Positions 1 to 8,865 of a stretch of 21,899 nt of DNA are shown piece after piece; the stretch's first letter is position 1, and each line of letters opens with the position of its first letter. The notes below the pieces were generated by a model that searched no databases, was not told where the DNA came from, and was given only the letters and a program-made list of their open reading frames with translations. Source of the DNA: Welwitschia mirabilis (taxonomy: Eukaryota > Gnetophyta > Gnetopsida > Welwitschiales); assembly GCA_051453625.1 (NCBI GenBank), contig JBOZIK010000001.1:189489383-189511281 (forward strand), given 5' to 3'. The translations under genes and the position numbers were made by a program.

Positions 1-254
1 CAGAGGGTATCTTTTACATGTGTAATTCATAAGTATTTCTGATCACAATTTTTGGTAAAATTGTATTTTTCTAAAATTTGTGCATATTCAAAACTTGTCT
101 CATTTAAAAGCATAAATTTTTGTCTATTTAAAATGCCTAAATGTGTTTCAAAATTTTGGCTTATCATTATTCACCTTTTGGTACCAATATAGAGGAAGAA
201 AATATGATTGATATTTGTGACCAATTATCTAAATTTTATATTTATTTGCCATTG
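1..254. other. Unassigned AT-rich DNA
   Basis: I see no recognisable coding motif, repeat or RNA here. A short open frame starting near 141 runs into the sequence gap and has no family resemblance. Confidence 0.5.
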
Positions 255-354
255 NNNNNNNNNNNNNNNNNNNNNNNNNNNNNNNNNNNNNNNNNNNNNN
301 NNNNNNNNNNNNNNNNNNNNNNNNNNNNNNNNNNNNNNNNNNNNNNNNNNNNNN
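255..354. other. Assembly gap, 100 N
   Basis: Exactly 100 N, the usual placeholder for a gap of unknown length. The sequence to its right begins inside an LTR fragment, so the rest of that LTR may lie in the gap. Confidence 0.98.
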
Positions 355-720
355 ATTATCTTAATAATTTAGGACAATTACCTTATATGACTTCTTAAAG
401 AGCTTAATATTTTATCAAAAAAAATATAAATACATAAATAATACCTTATAATTAGAAACCCTTGAAAGTAATCAAATATCCAACCAAGATATTCATCTTG
501 AATTATATGGTCGGATAACTTTATAGTGAAATCCCATATTCATAACTTGTAAACTTATCTATTAAAAATAAAGAAAGGGGATAAACTTGATTATGTAATT
601 TAAGATATAAATAAGGATTTATCACATCATAATGATAATCATGTCCTTCCTAAAATTATGAAACTATTGATTTAGCTTAAAAATTTAATTAAAATAGTTT
701 TATGGAGTCCTCAATCTGAT
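355..720 (+). repeat. Copia-type LTR fragment (LTR-B copy 1)
   Basis: Positions 355 to about 665 match the reverse complement of about 4374-4716 over their whole length, with many substitutions. Weaker similarity may continue to about 720. Landmarks shared in order are the stretch around 'cttataattagaaaccctt', a block near 530-555, the run 'aaataaagaaaggggataaa', and a TATA box (tataaata, 606-613) followed by a block containing 'taatgataa'. In the second copy this segment lies just before a PBS-like site and a gag remnant, so it is read as the U3/R part of an LTR. Here no gag follows, so this is a truncated LTR or solo-LTR remnant. Confidence 0.7.
606..613 (+). promoter_or_regulatory. TATA box of LTR-B copy 1
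   Basis: The motif tataaata lies in the LTR fragment at the place equivalent to the minus-strand TATA box at 4447-4456 of the second copy. Activity is inferred only from the motif. Confidence 0.45.
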
Positions 721-843
721 ATAGATATTGTGTTTATTAAAATAGCATTATATTATAGAAAATTTTTAGTTTTAAGTGCTTAATTTTGTAAAAGCCATAA
801 TATTATTTTCTAATCCTTAAGAATGATCTTTAATGGTTACATT

Positions 844-2036
844 TGTTTAGATTATATTTACTAATTGATGTCAAACTAATTTCTTTTGTGTAGTGTAAAT
901 TGTTACATATTATGTGCAGATGATATTGAGTTGTGTAGGTGAAAGATTTAGATCAAAATGCACTAGAGAAACTGCTTAGTTATGTTTACCTCCAATGGGG
1001 GCCAACTAGATTATAAAGGGGTCAATCTACCTATGATCTCAAGATCTAGTAGTCCCAGACCGAGAGAAAAGGGGTTGAGTGGATATTCATGAGGTCGACT
1101 GGATTTGAGAAGCTAAAAGTCAATAGTCCCAAACTGAGAGGAGAGGGGTCAACTAGATTTTCATGGGGTCGACTGGACCTAAGAAGTTGACAGTCCATAG
1201 TTCCAAACTGAGAGACAAGGGGACGACCGAGTTCTCATGGGCTCAACCAGATTTTTATGGGGTTGACTAGACAGTGCAAAAAAGTAAAAGTTGTAAATGT
1301 TATGTATCCATTACCTAATCATTTTTTAGCCATTCATAGACGTTAGAGGCATAATGCATTTGTAATAAATCCTAGTAACCATGCATTATAACTAGCTAGA
1401 CAATAGATGACTTAGAGATCTTTTTGGCACTTTTCTAAATTGGTATATTCATTGTGAATCTAAAAGATTAAGTGGTTTTTTCATTGGCACATCATTGTAT
1501 AACTTCATTTCTAATTGAGGAAGATCTAAGGGATTCATCATTGTATTCTATTGGAGAAGAGCTCCATTCATTGTATTGATACTGAACATGTGATATCTGA
1601 GCTACCAAGGTTGCATTACATCACATCTATTGATTTTAGAGGTTGAGACATAACCTACAAAAGTTTGGTGTTAAGATTAAAACTTAGCTTGTAAAAGTCC
1701 ACTTGTAAGGGTTACAGGTAAATTTAGAAAAACTTATAGAGTAACAGAAATATGAGATTAAGCTTAGAAGAAGCTAATCGTTGAGAGTAAAGTAGGGTAG
1801 TTCCTAAACCACTATAAATCTTAAGTGCATCTAAATTGGTAGTTTATGATTTTATGTTTTTTGATTCTTTATATTCAATTTTTCATTTCTTGAATGCATA
1901 TTCTTGATTTTGCTACTTTTACGTGTAGATGGTGATTAGATAACTTTAAGTTACTTTTAAGCTTAAGTCTTTGAAATAACCTATTCACATCTCCCCCCTA
2001 TTCCCCCCCTCCCCTTTAGGGTTCTCGATCCTATTA
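844..2036 (+). mobile_element. Copia LTR, SIRE/Maximus-like
   Basis: About 1.2 kb, a typical length for LTRs of this copia lineage. The left end is placed at 'tgtttag' just before 'ttgatgtcaaactaa', resembling the start of such LTRs. The right end is marked by a C-rich stretch at about 1991-2016 followed by 'ttctcgatcctatta', a pattern common just before the primer binding site of these elements. The following 'aagagctacc' resembles the end of a methionine-tRNA primer site. A GC-richer tandem repeat lies in the U3 part. No copia gag follows: gypsy gag begins about 60 bases later. This is therefore probably a solo or truncated LTR lodged in the Athila-like element. Exact ends are uncertain and no target duplication was confirmed. 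Confidence 0.55.
1045..1273 (+). repeat. Three tandem copies of a ~75-bp unit
   Basis: Units begin near 1045, 1120 and 1194. Each has the order 't(c/t)(a/c)(a/t)tagtcccaaactgagag', an agrgg run, a 'gtcaactaga'-like block, 'tcatgggg' and 'gtcgactgga'. The array keeps several CpG sites (gtcgac, gacgaccg) while the surroundings have almost none. It lies in the probable U3 of the copia LTR. Confidence 0.8.
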
Positions 2037-2046
2037 AGAGCTACCT
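2027..2046 (+). promoter_or_regulatory. Possible degraded primer binding site
   Basis: The stretch 'cctattaagagctacc' loosely resembles the initiator-methionine tRNA primer site that follows copia LTRs. It has mismatches and is supported mainly by its position after the C-rich LTR end. Confidence 0.3.
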
Positions 2047-2099
2047 ATATAAAATAATACTAAGGATAAACAAAACCCATAGAAAATAAAGGAAAGGAT

Positions 2100-2888
2100 A
2101 ATAGAGAAAGACCACTACCTATTTATAAAGGACTATTACCTTTGCCCGATAGCTTAAAAAAGAAAATATAATAAAAAAACAATTAGAGGCTTTAGAAATT
2201 TTCAAAGAAGTTAAAATAAACATTCCCCTTATAGGAGCCTTTAAACAAGTCCCTTCCTATGCTAAATTCCTTAAGGACTTATGCACTATAAAAAGATGGA
2301 TAAATGTTAAATCTAAAGTCTTTTTAGCCTAGCAAATAAGTGTAATTCTCTAAAACCAATTCCCATTGAAGTACAAAGACCTTAGATATCCCACAATTAT
2401 TATTACCACATGCAGCACAACTATCTACCTATCCTTGTTGGATTTAGGAGATAGTGTAAATTTACTTCCTTATAAAACTTATTAGGAGTTAGACTTATAA
2501 GATCAAAAAACATAAAAATCCAACTTAAATTAGTGGATAAAACACCATTAAGAGTCATTGAGGATGTCATAGTTAGAGTGGATAGTTACCACTTCCTAGT
2601 AGGTTTTGTAGTCTTGGACATGAAGAAATCATCAAATCAAATAGTGTTCATCATATTAGGAAGATCATTCTTAACAACCTCCAATTCCTTAATTAATTAT
2701 AGGAATGAATTAATAAAATTTTCATTCAGCAACATGACCATAGAGCTAAACATCTTTAATGCAATGAAGCTTCCATCGAATGACGAAGGGGTACAATACA
2801 TAGATAGGATAGAAAGCTTTGTTCAGGATCAAAAATCCACTTTCAACTCCATTAAAGATGATGAAACAAAATACTCTCAAGAAACATG
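2100..2888 (+). pseudogene. Athila-like gypsy gag C-terminus and aspartic protease
   Basis: Reading the + strand through stops and at least one frameshift gives a gag C-terminal stretch (IPLIGAFKQVPSYAKFLKDL, about 2222-2285). It is followed by a retroviral-type protease with LLDLGDSVNLLP (active-site Asp codon 2441-2443; D-L-G is the plant gypsy variant) and the C-terminal ILGRSFLTTSNSLI and NMTIELNIF motifs (about 2660-2755). The protease cuts the element polyprotein. The frame changes between about 2470 and 2487, so the longest open piece is only 2485-2952, and its last residues come from the inserted DNA. Gag upstream of about 2100 is missing. Order and strand match the reverse transcriptase at 8866, so both are taken as one interrupted element. 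Confidence 0.85.
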
Positions 2889-2970
2889 TTGTGACACCCT
2901 CTTTTATCTTATCCTAGTTAAGCACCTTTTTTTAGCTTCCTTTTTTCTTTAATATTTTTATCTACTAAAT

Positions 2971-3095
2971 ACAGTAGAACCTATGACCAAATTCTACTTG
3001 CATCTTAATTAGAATTTTCATATTATAAGAAAGATAAATAATATTAATATCATATATTTACATATAATTAATTTCTAGGTTATTTTGATTTATAA
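2971..3095 (-). repeat. Direct repeat, left copy (possible LTR-B start)
   Basis: The 125 bases match 5304-5428 in the same orientation at roughly 80% by eye, beginning 'acagtagaa' and ending at 'attttgatt'. If the right copy is the beginning of minus-strand LTR-B, this is the beginning of the other LTR of the same element, cut short by the insert boundary. The match cannot be followed further because a gap begins at 3096. Confidence 0.6.
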
Positions 3096-3195
3096 NNNNN
3101 NNNNNNNNNNNNNNNNNNNNNNNNNNNNNNNNNNNNNNNNNNNNNNNNNNNNNNNNNNNNNNNNNNNNNNNNNNNNNNNNNNNNNNNNNNNNNNN
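3096..3195. other. Assembly gap, 100 N
   Basis: Exactly 100 N, so its true length is unknown. It sits where the pol region of the minus-strand copia element would be expected. Confidence 0.98.
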
Positions 3196-3214
3196 ATTAT
3201 TTATCCTTTATTTT

Positions 3215-4172
3215 GATAACTTTGTCTTTCTCTTCCTATAGCACATTTTCCACTATTTCCTCTTCCTCTTTAGAACTTTAAAAAATAGGATTGATCAGGC
3301 AGAGATACTTTCTTTTCTAAATCTTTCAAGATTTGTATATGAATAACCAATTAATCAACTATTAAAGTATTAAGATATTTTATTTAAAAAAAGAAGTAAT
3401 CATCACACTCTTATATCTAGAATTATTCTAGAGGATGTAAACTATTCTATATATCTTTTATCTTTGAGTAAATCCATAGTTAAAAAAGATTCAATGAACT
3501 TATCTCTTGTGATGTAGATATTTTTAAATTCTTAACAGTAATTTGATTTCTATATTCTCTTGGTTAGCTCTAAACTCATTTATGAGTTGATCATAAAAAT
3601 TCTTTACATTCCCTTTTCCTATGATTCTAGATCTAATAGATTCACTTATGGATGTATAGATGATCATATTAGCTAATGTATTATTCCACTTCCTTGACCA
3701 TTATTTTCTTTTTGGATCTATATTCAACACATTATAATTTAGAGGATAAAAGAAAACATTCTAAATTACATCATAACATTAATTTAATTATAATAAAATA
3801 TTAATTAGTTGATATGAATAATTGAAATCTTGACTTCCATTAAAGATAATTCATCAAGTAGAAATCTTCTTTAACATATTAAATTAAATATGAAACTGAC
3901 CTTTATGATCTTTGAATTTGATCTTCTTTAGATATATGTACCCATTCCTCATCCTCTAACACCACTTTATTAATAGAATCATGGTGAATCTGGTTGATTT
4001 TATATAATTTAAATTGAAGATATCAACATAAAGATCTAAAGCTCCTAAAACCTTTTCTAGATTTAGATTAATAAACATTTAAATTAATTTTTTCATATCC
4101 ATCAGATTGATTAATACTATTATTTGCTTCTAATCTTTAACATTAATTTACTATTTGTGACAGGAGTTCCAT
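3215..4172 (-). pseudogene. Copia gag remnant (UBN2-like)
   Basis: Read on the minus strand, a possible start ATG lies at 4172, about 125 bases after the PBS-like site. The clearest part is about 3560-3710, which reads LANMIIYTSISESIRSRI, then KNFYDQLINEFRANQENIEI. This has the pattern of the helical gag domain (UBN2 family) of copia elements: a Trp-x-x-x-Asn block, an I-x-x-S-I block, then a Y-x-x-L-x-x-x-F block. Acidic residues resembling the QEEE stretch of such gags appear near 3245-3265. Stops and frameshifts are frequent and no zinc knuckle is readable before the gap. The capsid-like protein would package element RNA in the cytoplasm. Copia is the best fit, but the lineage is not settled. 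Confidence 0.6.
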
Positions 4173-4297
4173 GAAGGTATTTATTAATGCTTCTAGATTA
4201 AGATTGAATGCAGGTTAATTTTCATCATTAGATTGCTAATTATCTTGTGAATTCTATTGATTTTGATTACTTTATACAACTAACCTGGCTTCAAGAT

Positions 4298-4310
4298 GCA
4301 ACTGATAACA
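4298..4310 (-). promoter_or_regulatory. Degraded primer binding site
   Basis: The minus strand reads tgttatcagttgc, close to the initiator-methionine tRNA primer site of copia elements (tggtatcagagc). It lies between the LTR-B segment and the gag remnant, as expected. Confidence 0.45.
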
Positions 4311-4446
4311 ATAAAACATTTGAAAGAAGGGGAAATTTTTATGATATTATATTTGAAAATAGGATAGATTTTATTAAACGTTAAACTTAGAAATATTTTT
4401 ATAGTATTAAGAAGGATATGGTTATCATTATTATGTGATGAGTTCT

Positions 4447-4456
4447 TATTTATATA
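4447..4456 (-). promoter_or_regulatory. TATA box of LTR-B copy 2
   Basis: The minus strand reads tatataaata within the LTR, about 145 bases before the PBS-like site, a normal place for an LTR promoter. The same motif is kept in copy 1 at 606-613. Confidence 0.5.
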
Positions 4457-4626
4457 TTAAAGTACATAATCAACTTTATCCCCTTTCTTTATTTTTCAAT
4501 AGATAAGATTTACAAGTTATGAATATGGGTTTTCACTATAAAGTTATGTGATCATATAATTTAATATGAATAACTGGGTTAAAGATTTAATTATTTTCAA
4601 AGGTTTCTAATTATAAGGTATTATCC

Positions 4627-4653
4627 ATGTATGTATGTATGTATGTATGTATA
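4627..4653 (+). repeat. (ATGT)n microsatellite
   Basis: Six to seven perfect ATGT units lie inside LTR-B copy 2. The equivalent place in copy 1 (about 428-442, opposite strand) has only a short 'atacataaata' stretch, so the array grew after the copies separated. Confidence 0.9.
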
Positions 4654-4888
4654 TTGAAAAAGGTTAAGCTCTTAAAAAAATCATATAAGGTCATTGTCCA
4701 AAATTATTAAGATAATTGAAATTCTTCTAAGTAATTATCATCTATAGTTGTGATGTAATAGAGTCTTTAATGATTCAAATTTATCATCTTTTTTATGTTG
4801 TTTATGGAATTAGAATTATGGTAAATATGATTATCATAATGATCATCTAAGGATTTGGATGATAGTTAACATTATTATTACTTTGAAT

Positions 4889-5150
4889 ATATTAAGAATA
4901 TAATTAACTTATAAGATTATTTAGATGCTTAGATTATTATTAGTGTAATTATAGAAATTAAAAATTAAATATAATTGGATATATATTCAGATAGTAGGAA
5001 AATTAAGGGTATAATAAAATTAATTAGTATTAAAACAAATGATTAAGTTCATGCATACCTAGGAGTTAAAGTTCTCTTGGAATATAGTATTATCAAGGAT
5101 ATAATTGAATTCACTTATGGTCTAAGATTATTAAGGATATAATTGACTTT
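4889..5150 (-). repeat. Degenerate 'aaggatataatt' repeats in U3 of LTR-B
   Basis: Variants of ttaaggatataattgaatt occur near 4891, 5003, 5092 and 5131. The last two are nearly identical. They look like diverged short repeats of an LTR U3. Confidence 0.5.
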
Positions 5151-5303
5151 ATAGCTATTAGGACTTAAGGTTTTTATTGTTACCACTAAGTTTATAATTA
5201 TTAAGGAGAAAGATTATTAAAACTATGATTGGATTTATATTTTTATAAATTTATTAGTTCTTAACATAAGTATTATTCAAGTTAATCTAGGTCTATGATA
5301 GGC

Positions 5304-5428
5304 ACAGTAGAATCTAGAACCAAATTCTACTTATTCCTTAATTAAAATCTAAATATTCTAAGAAGGATAAAATACATTAATATCATGCATTTACTTATAA
5401 TTGATTTCTATGATATTTTGATTCACAA
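5304..5428 (-). repeat. Direct repeat, right copy
   Basis: Partner of 2971-3095. It contains a small inverted pair, gtagaat...attctac (about 5306-5329). Confidence 0.6.
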
Positions 5429-7599
5429 AAAATAGTGATGTCATAAATTTGTTTCCTTCATTTATTCCTAATTATTTGTCACATAAAAGATATCTTATGA
5501 ATAGTTTAGAAGATGTAAACTTATTGTCAACATACATGGATAAATTTTAAGGATAATATCTAACTAATATAATAAGAGGTTGAAACTCTAATTAATGGAA
5601 TTTTAACTCAATATCTTACCACCCTCTAGATGTGAGTTGATTCTACTTCAGGTTCTAAATTATATAAACATGGCTGAGCTCATCTCCATAGGCTTTTACT
5701 CCACCTCAGTATGCCACCAATACAAGTGATACATTGTGTGTGAGGTTGATGCATGCTTATAAATGATTTCCTCTTCCTTGAAGCATCTGTAAATGATGCA
5801 ACATAATCCATCGATGCTAAGGACTTAAGACGTTAAGTTAAAATAAGTTCATACATGGGTAGGATAGGAGAGTGGTAATTAAATCCACTTCTAGAAGGGT
5901 AATATAAAAAAAATTCAATGCAACCCATCTTGGTGATGAAATCCAAGTGTGGAAATGAACATTATTAGAATTATTTTAATTTAGTCTTGTTAGATGAATA
6001 CATCATACAAATGCATGAAAATAATTCTAAATAATATAGATATTTTATAAATTATTTACCTAGTTATAATAATTCCAGTCATCATTCGATTCATTTTATA
6101 GAAACAAGCATACAAGAATAGTTCTTTCTCCAAGATTATCATGATAAAAATCTAAATAAGTAAAATAATATTTTATTTTCTTTTATATCTAAATAAAGAA
6201 AATATTCTTTCCTTATTCTTTCAAAAATAATATAAAGTAATGTACTTTAACAACTAAAACATACCTAGAGCTATGCCAATCCTAGAAACACTCTTCCATG
6301 CTCAAATGATAATCTCCATAGATTAGTGCAAAGAAGGTAAATGGAAAAAAGTATAGCTCAACTATAATTGTTAAAGTATACATATTTATCTAAGATTTCA
6401 CATGGCTATATTATAAGTTAATAAAAATAAGTGATAAGTTAGAGGCTACTTATGTCATGTAAGTACTAAGGTGAAAACACGTATAAGCATGCACACACAA
6501 AGTAATCTAAGGAAAAAGGGTAAAAGAGGTATTTCTATAATTAAATACTAGTTATAAATAATTTAACTTAACTCTACTAATAGAAACATATTTTATATAC
6601 TCAATGTTCCTATAAAATTTTGTATAATAATTTTTCTACAGTTTTAAACATTAATTATAATATTTTTGTGATTTAGGAAAATTAATTAATTATGAATAAA
6701 AATTGAATTATAATAATTTTTTAGAAAGTATTATTTATAGCTTTACCATTTAAGGCTAAAAACTGTCAAATTTTCTAAGATTACACTCCTACCACACTAC
6801 ACTAAAATGACTGTAATGTTTAACATACTTTGAGTTTTTAAATGATTCAAGATATTCGGAAAAGATTATTCAATTTACTACAACTTAGGATATTTACATT
6901 TGTAATTATATTGATAAATAGGTACAAAAATTCAAATTACTTTATTACTCTTTTTTGCATTTATTTTTTGATATAATTTACCAAATAATTTTTCTAAAAA
7001 TAAATACTCATCACAAAAATTACTATTTTTACATTTTCATGTTTATGACACATCCTAGGCATACAAAAGACATTTCACTAATTTATACCTACTAATTAAT
7101 AATATATAATATTTTTATCTTATGCTCATATTCTAAAAATTTAATTTTCACCATAACAAAATATCATAAAGTTTCTACAACTACTTAAGTAATAACTTAG
7201 ATTAGAAAAATAATGGATATACTAACTAATTACTTATAGAAATACAAAGAAATTATTAAAAAAATCATTATTATAGAAGAAAAAATCAAATCAATTCACA
7301 AAACATTTACTATGAGCCTTGAGATTTTCCATGGAAGAGTGCTAGCCTAAAGAAAATTTTGAGAATCAGATTTTTCTCTTAATAAGATGGTCCTACTATA
7401 TAATAAATAAAAATAAATATAATATTAAATAAAAATGGGTACTCAAAATTATCTCTCCCCCTCCCTCCCTCTCTCTCCTTTTTTTTAAAAAAAGTGAACC
7501 CTCTAGTTATTTGGTCATAATCATTCATTAGTAGTCCACCATTACCAAGCATAAGAGATCCCATCAAATTGCATTGTAACATCTTGGTGGATGCCAATG
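5429..7599. other. Unassigned AT-rich DNA within the insert
   Basis: Neither strand gives a readable protein family. The part at about 5640-5840 is less AT-rich than the rest and could be LTR U3 or leader sequence on the minus strand. About 6000-7300 is very AT-rich. A 72-codon minus frame at 7379-7597 has low-complexity content (pyrimidine/purine runs) and no family resemblance. The shared 'cactcttccatg' motif near 6288 and, inverted, near 7335 is too short to define an element. Confidence 0.4.
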
Positions 7600-7866
7600 G
7601 GAGAGGATAATATTTTATAATAAAATCACATGAAAGCTGTAAATAGTTTTATAATGAAATATCATTTTATTCTAATAGAAAAAGGAGATCATATGGATAA
7701 TAAGAATAAGATGTTTACTTGGAAAGATTAATAAGACCTTGGTAGTTGAAGTGATAAAGATCCAAGATCGAGATATCCTTAACTTCAAGCTTTCAAAATT
7801 TTAGGCTCCAAGATCCACAAGCAAGGGAATGTGAGAGTGTATGAGAGTAAGAGTGTGAGAGAAAGA

Positions 7867-7867
<1 letters not shown>

Positions 7868-7925
<58 letters not shown>

Positions 7926-7935
7926 GGAGAGAGAT
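7868..7935 (+). repeat. (TG)22 and GA-rich microsatellite
   Basis: An uninterrupted 45-base TG run (7868-7912) is followed by a GA-rich run to 7935. It lies 60-130 bases downstream of the minus-strand TATA box at 7993-8002, so it would be in the leader or U5 of that LTR-like unit, read as CT then CA. Open frames across it are low-complexity artefacts. Confidence 0.97.
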
Positions 7936-7992
7936 GAAATGCACTTGTAAAAAATAACATAAAAGTATCTTCTTTTTAAAGAGCAAAAATCT

Positions 7993-8002
7993 CTATTTAT
8001 AG
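7993..8002 (-). promoter_or_regulatory. TATA box of LTR-A
   Basis: The minus strand reads ctataaatag, an excellent plant TATA box. The unit around it looks like an LTR. Confidence 0.5.
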
Positions 8003-8168
8003 ACAAAAAAAGGCACATAGCTTAAGATGACGATAGATCATATGATTTAGTATTGATAAGTGGGATGAGTAATAAGTAACATTGGTGTATGCAAAGAAAT
8101 CATGTTTATGACTCATGAACCTAACTAGGGTGAGTAATATTCTTACTTTAATTAGTAAGTTTAATTAC

Positions 8169-8703
8169 NNNNNNNNNNNNNNNNNNNNNNNNNNNNNNNN
8201 NNNNNNNNNNNNNNNNNNNNNNNNNNNNNNNNNNNNNNNNNNNNNNNNNNNNNNNNNNNNNNNNNNNNNNNNNNNNNNNNNNNNNNNNNNNNNNNNNNNN
8301 NNNNNNNNNNNNNNNNNNNNNNNNNNNNNNNNNNNNNNNNNNNNNNNNNNNNNNNNNNNNNNNNNNNNNNNNNNNNNNNNNNNNNNNNNNNNNNNNNNNN
8401 NNNNNNNNNNNNNNNNNNNNNNNNNNNNNNNNNNNNNNNNNNNNNNNNNNNNNNNNNNNNNNNNNNNNNNNNNNNNNNNNNNNNNNNNNNNNNNNNNNNN
8501 NNNNNNNNNNNNNNNNNNNNNNNNNNNNNNNNNNNNNNNNNNNNNNNNNNNNNNNNNNNNNNNNNNNNNNNNNNNNNNNNNNNNNNNNNNNNNNNNNNNN
8601 NNNNNNNNNNNNNNNNNNNNNNNNNNNNNNNNNNNNNNNNNNNNNNNNNNNNNNNNNNNNNNNNNNNNNNNNNNNNNNNNNNNNNNNNNNNNNNNNNNNN
8701 NNN
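8169..8703. other. Assembly gap, 535 N
   Basis: A run of 535 N, unlike the four 100-N gaps, so its length was probably estimated from read pairs. Open frames across it are artefacts. Confidence 0.98.
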
Positions 8704-8865
8704 TTTCATGATAAATTATAAAGATTACAAACTAAGATTAATTTTAAAATGACATCTTATTTGATAAGGAACTTAAATAAGGTTAATTAGTCATTAATTA
8801 AAAGCTTTATATGATTAATGTTCAAGTAAATAAGATTTACAAAATATGGAATATGACACATGCCC

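Larger units (their letters stand above)
4311..5428 (-). mobile_element. Copia-type LTR (LTR-B copy 2)
   Basis: The minus-strand 3' end is set by the PBS-like site. About 4374-4716 is repeated in inverted orientation at 355-665, and 5304-5428 is repeated directly at 2971-3095, so both ends belong to repeated sequence. A minus-strand TATA box lies at 4447-4456, leaving about 140 bases for R-U5. The upstream part carries degenerate short repeats (4889-5150) and a tetranucleotide microsatellite. The start could lie beyond 5428: no clear TG end was found. Confidence 0.55.
7600..8858 (-). mobile_element. LTR-like stretch on the minus strand (LTR-A)
   Basis: Read on the minus strand from the insert edge, it begins TGTCATATTCC and holds a strong TATA box (ctataaatag, 7993-8002). 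A transcribed-leader-like stretch with CT and CA runs follows, then sequence of U5 type. The 535-N gap hides most of the upstream half. No second copy is visible in the window and the 3' end, near 7600, is a guess. A weak match to a primer site (attggcatcc, near 7590) is not decisive. Confidence 0.4.
2885..8863 (-). mobile_element. ~6-kb nested insertion splitting the Athila-like polyprotein
   Basis: The protease reading stops making sense at about 2888 and the linker leading to reverse transcriptase resumes at about 8863. Both junctions carry 'acatg' (2884-2888 and 8858-8862). Placing the ends on TG...CA instead gives an insert 2890-8858 (starting tgtgacacc, ending tatgaca) with flanks catgt and catgc, 4 of 5 matching. 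Five-base target duplications are usual for LTR retrotransposons. The inside carries minus-strand LTR-like and copia gag sequence but no intact element, so it may be a composite of several insertions. Two assembly gaps (100 and 535 N) lie inside. Confidence 0.55.

Noticed and set aside
141-398. 85-codon open frame across the first gap
   Set aside because: Forty per cent of it is N, and the right part is antisense to nothing known and lies in an LTR fragment.
6288-7340. Inverted 'cactcttccatg' motifs as ends of a MITE
   Set aside because: Similarity does not extend beyond about 12-13 bases and no target duplication is seen.
7379-7597. 72-codon minus-strand open frame
   Set aside because: Low-complexity purine/pyrimidine runs, no motif, no readable neighbours.
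7785-8018. Minus-strand open frames with poly(Thr-His)
   Set aside because: They are translations of the (TG)n microsatellite.
8115-8711. Long open frames on both strands
   Set aside because: They consist almost wholly of the 535-N gap.
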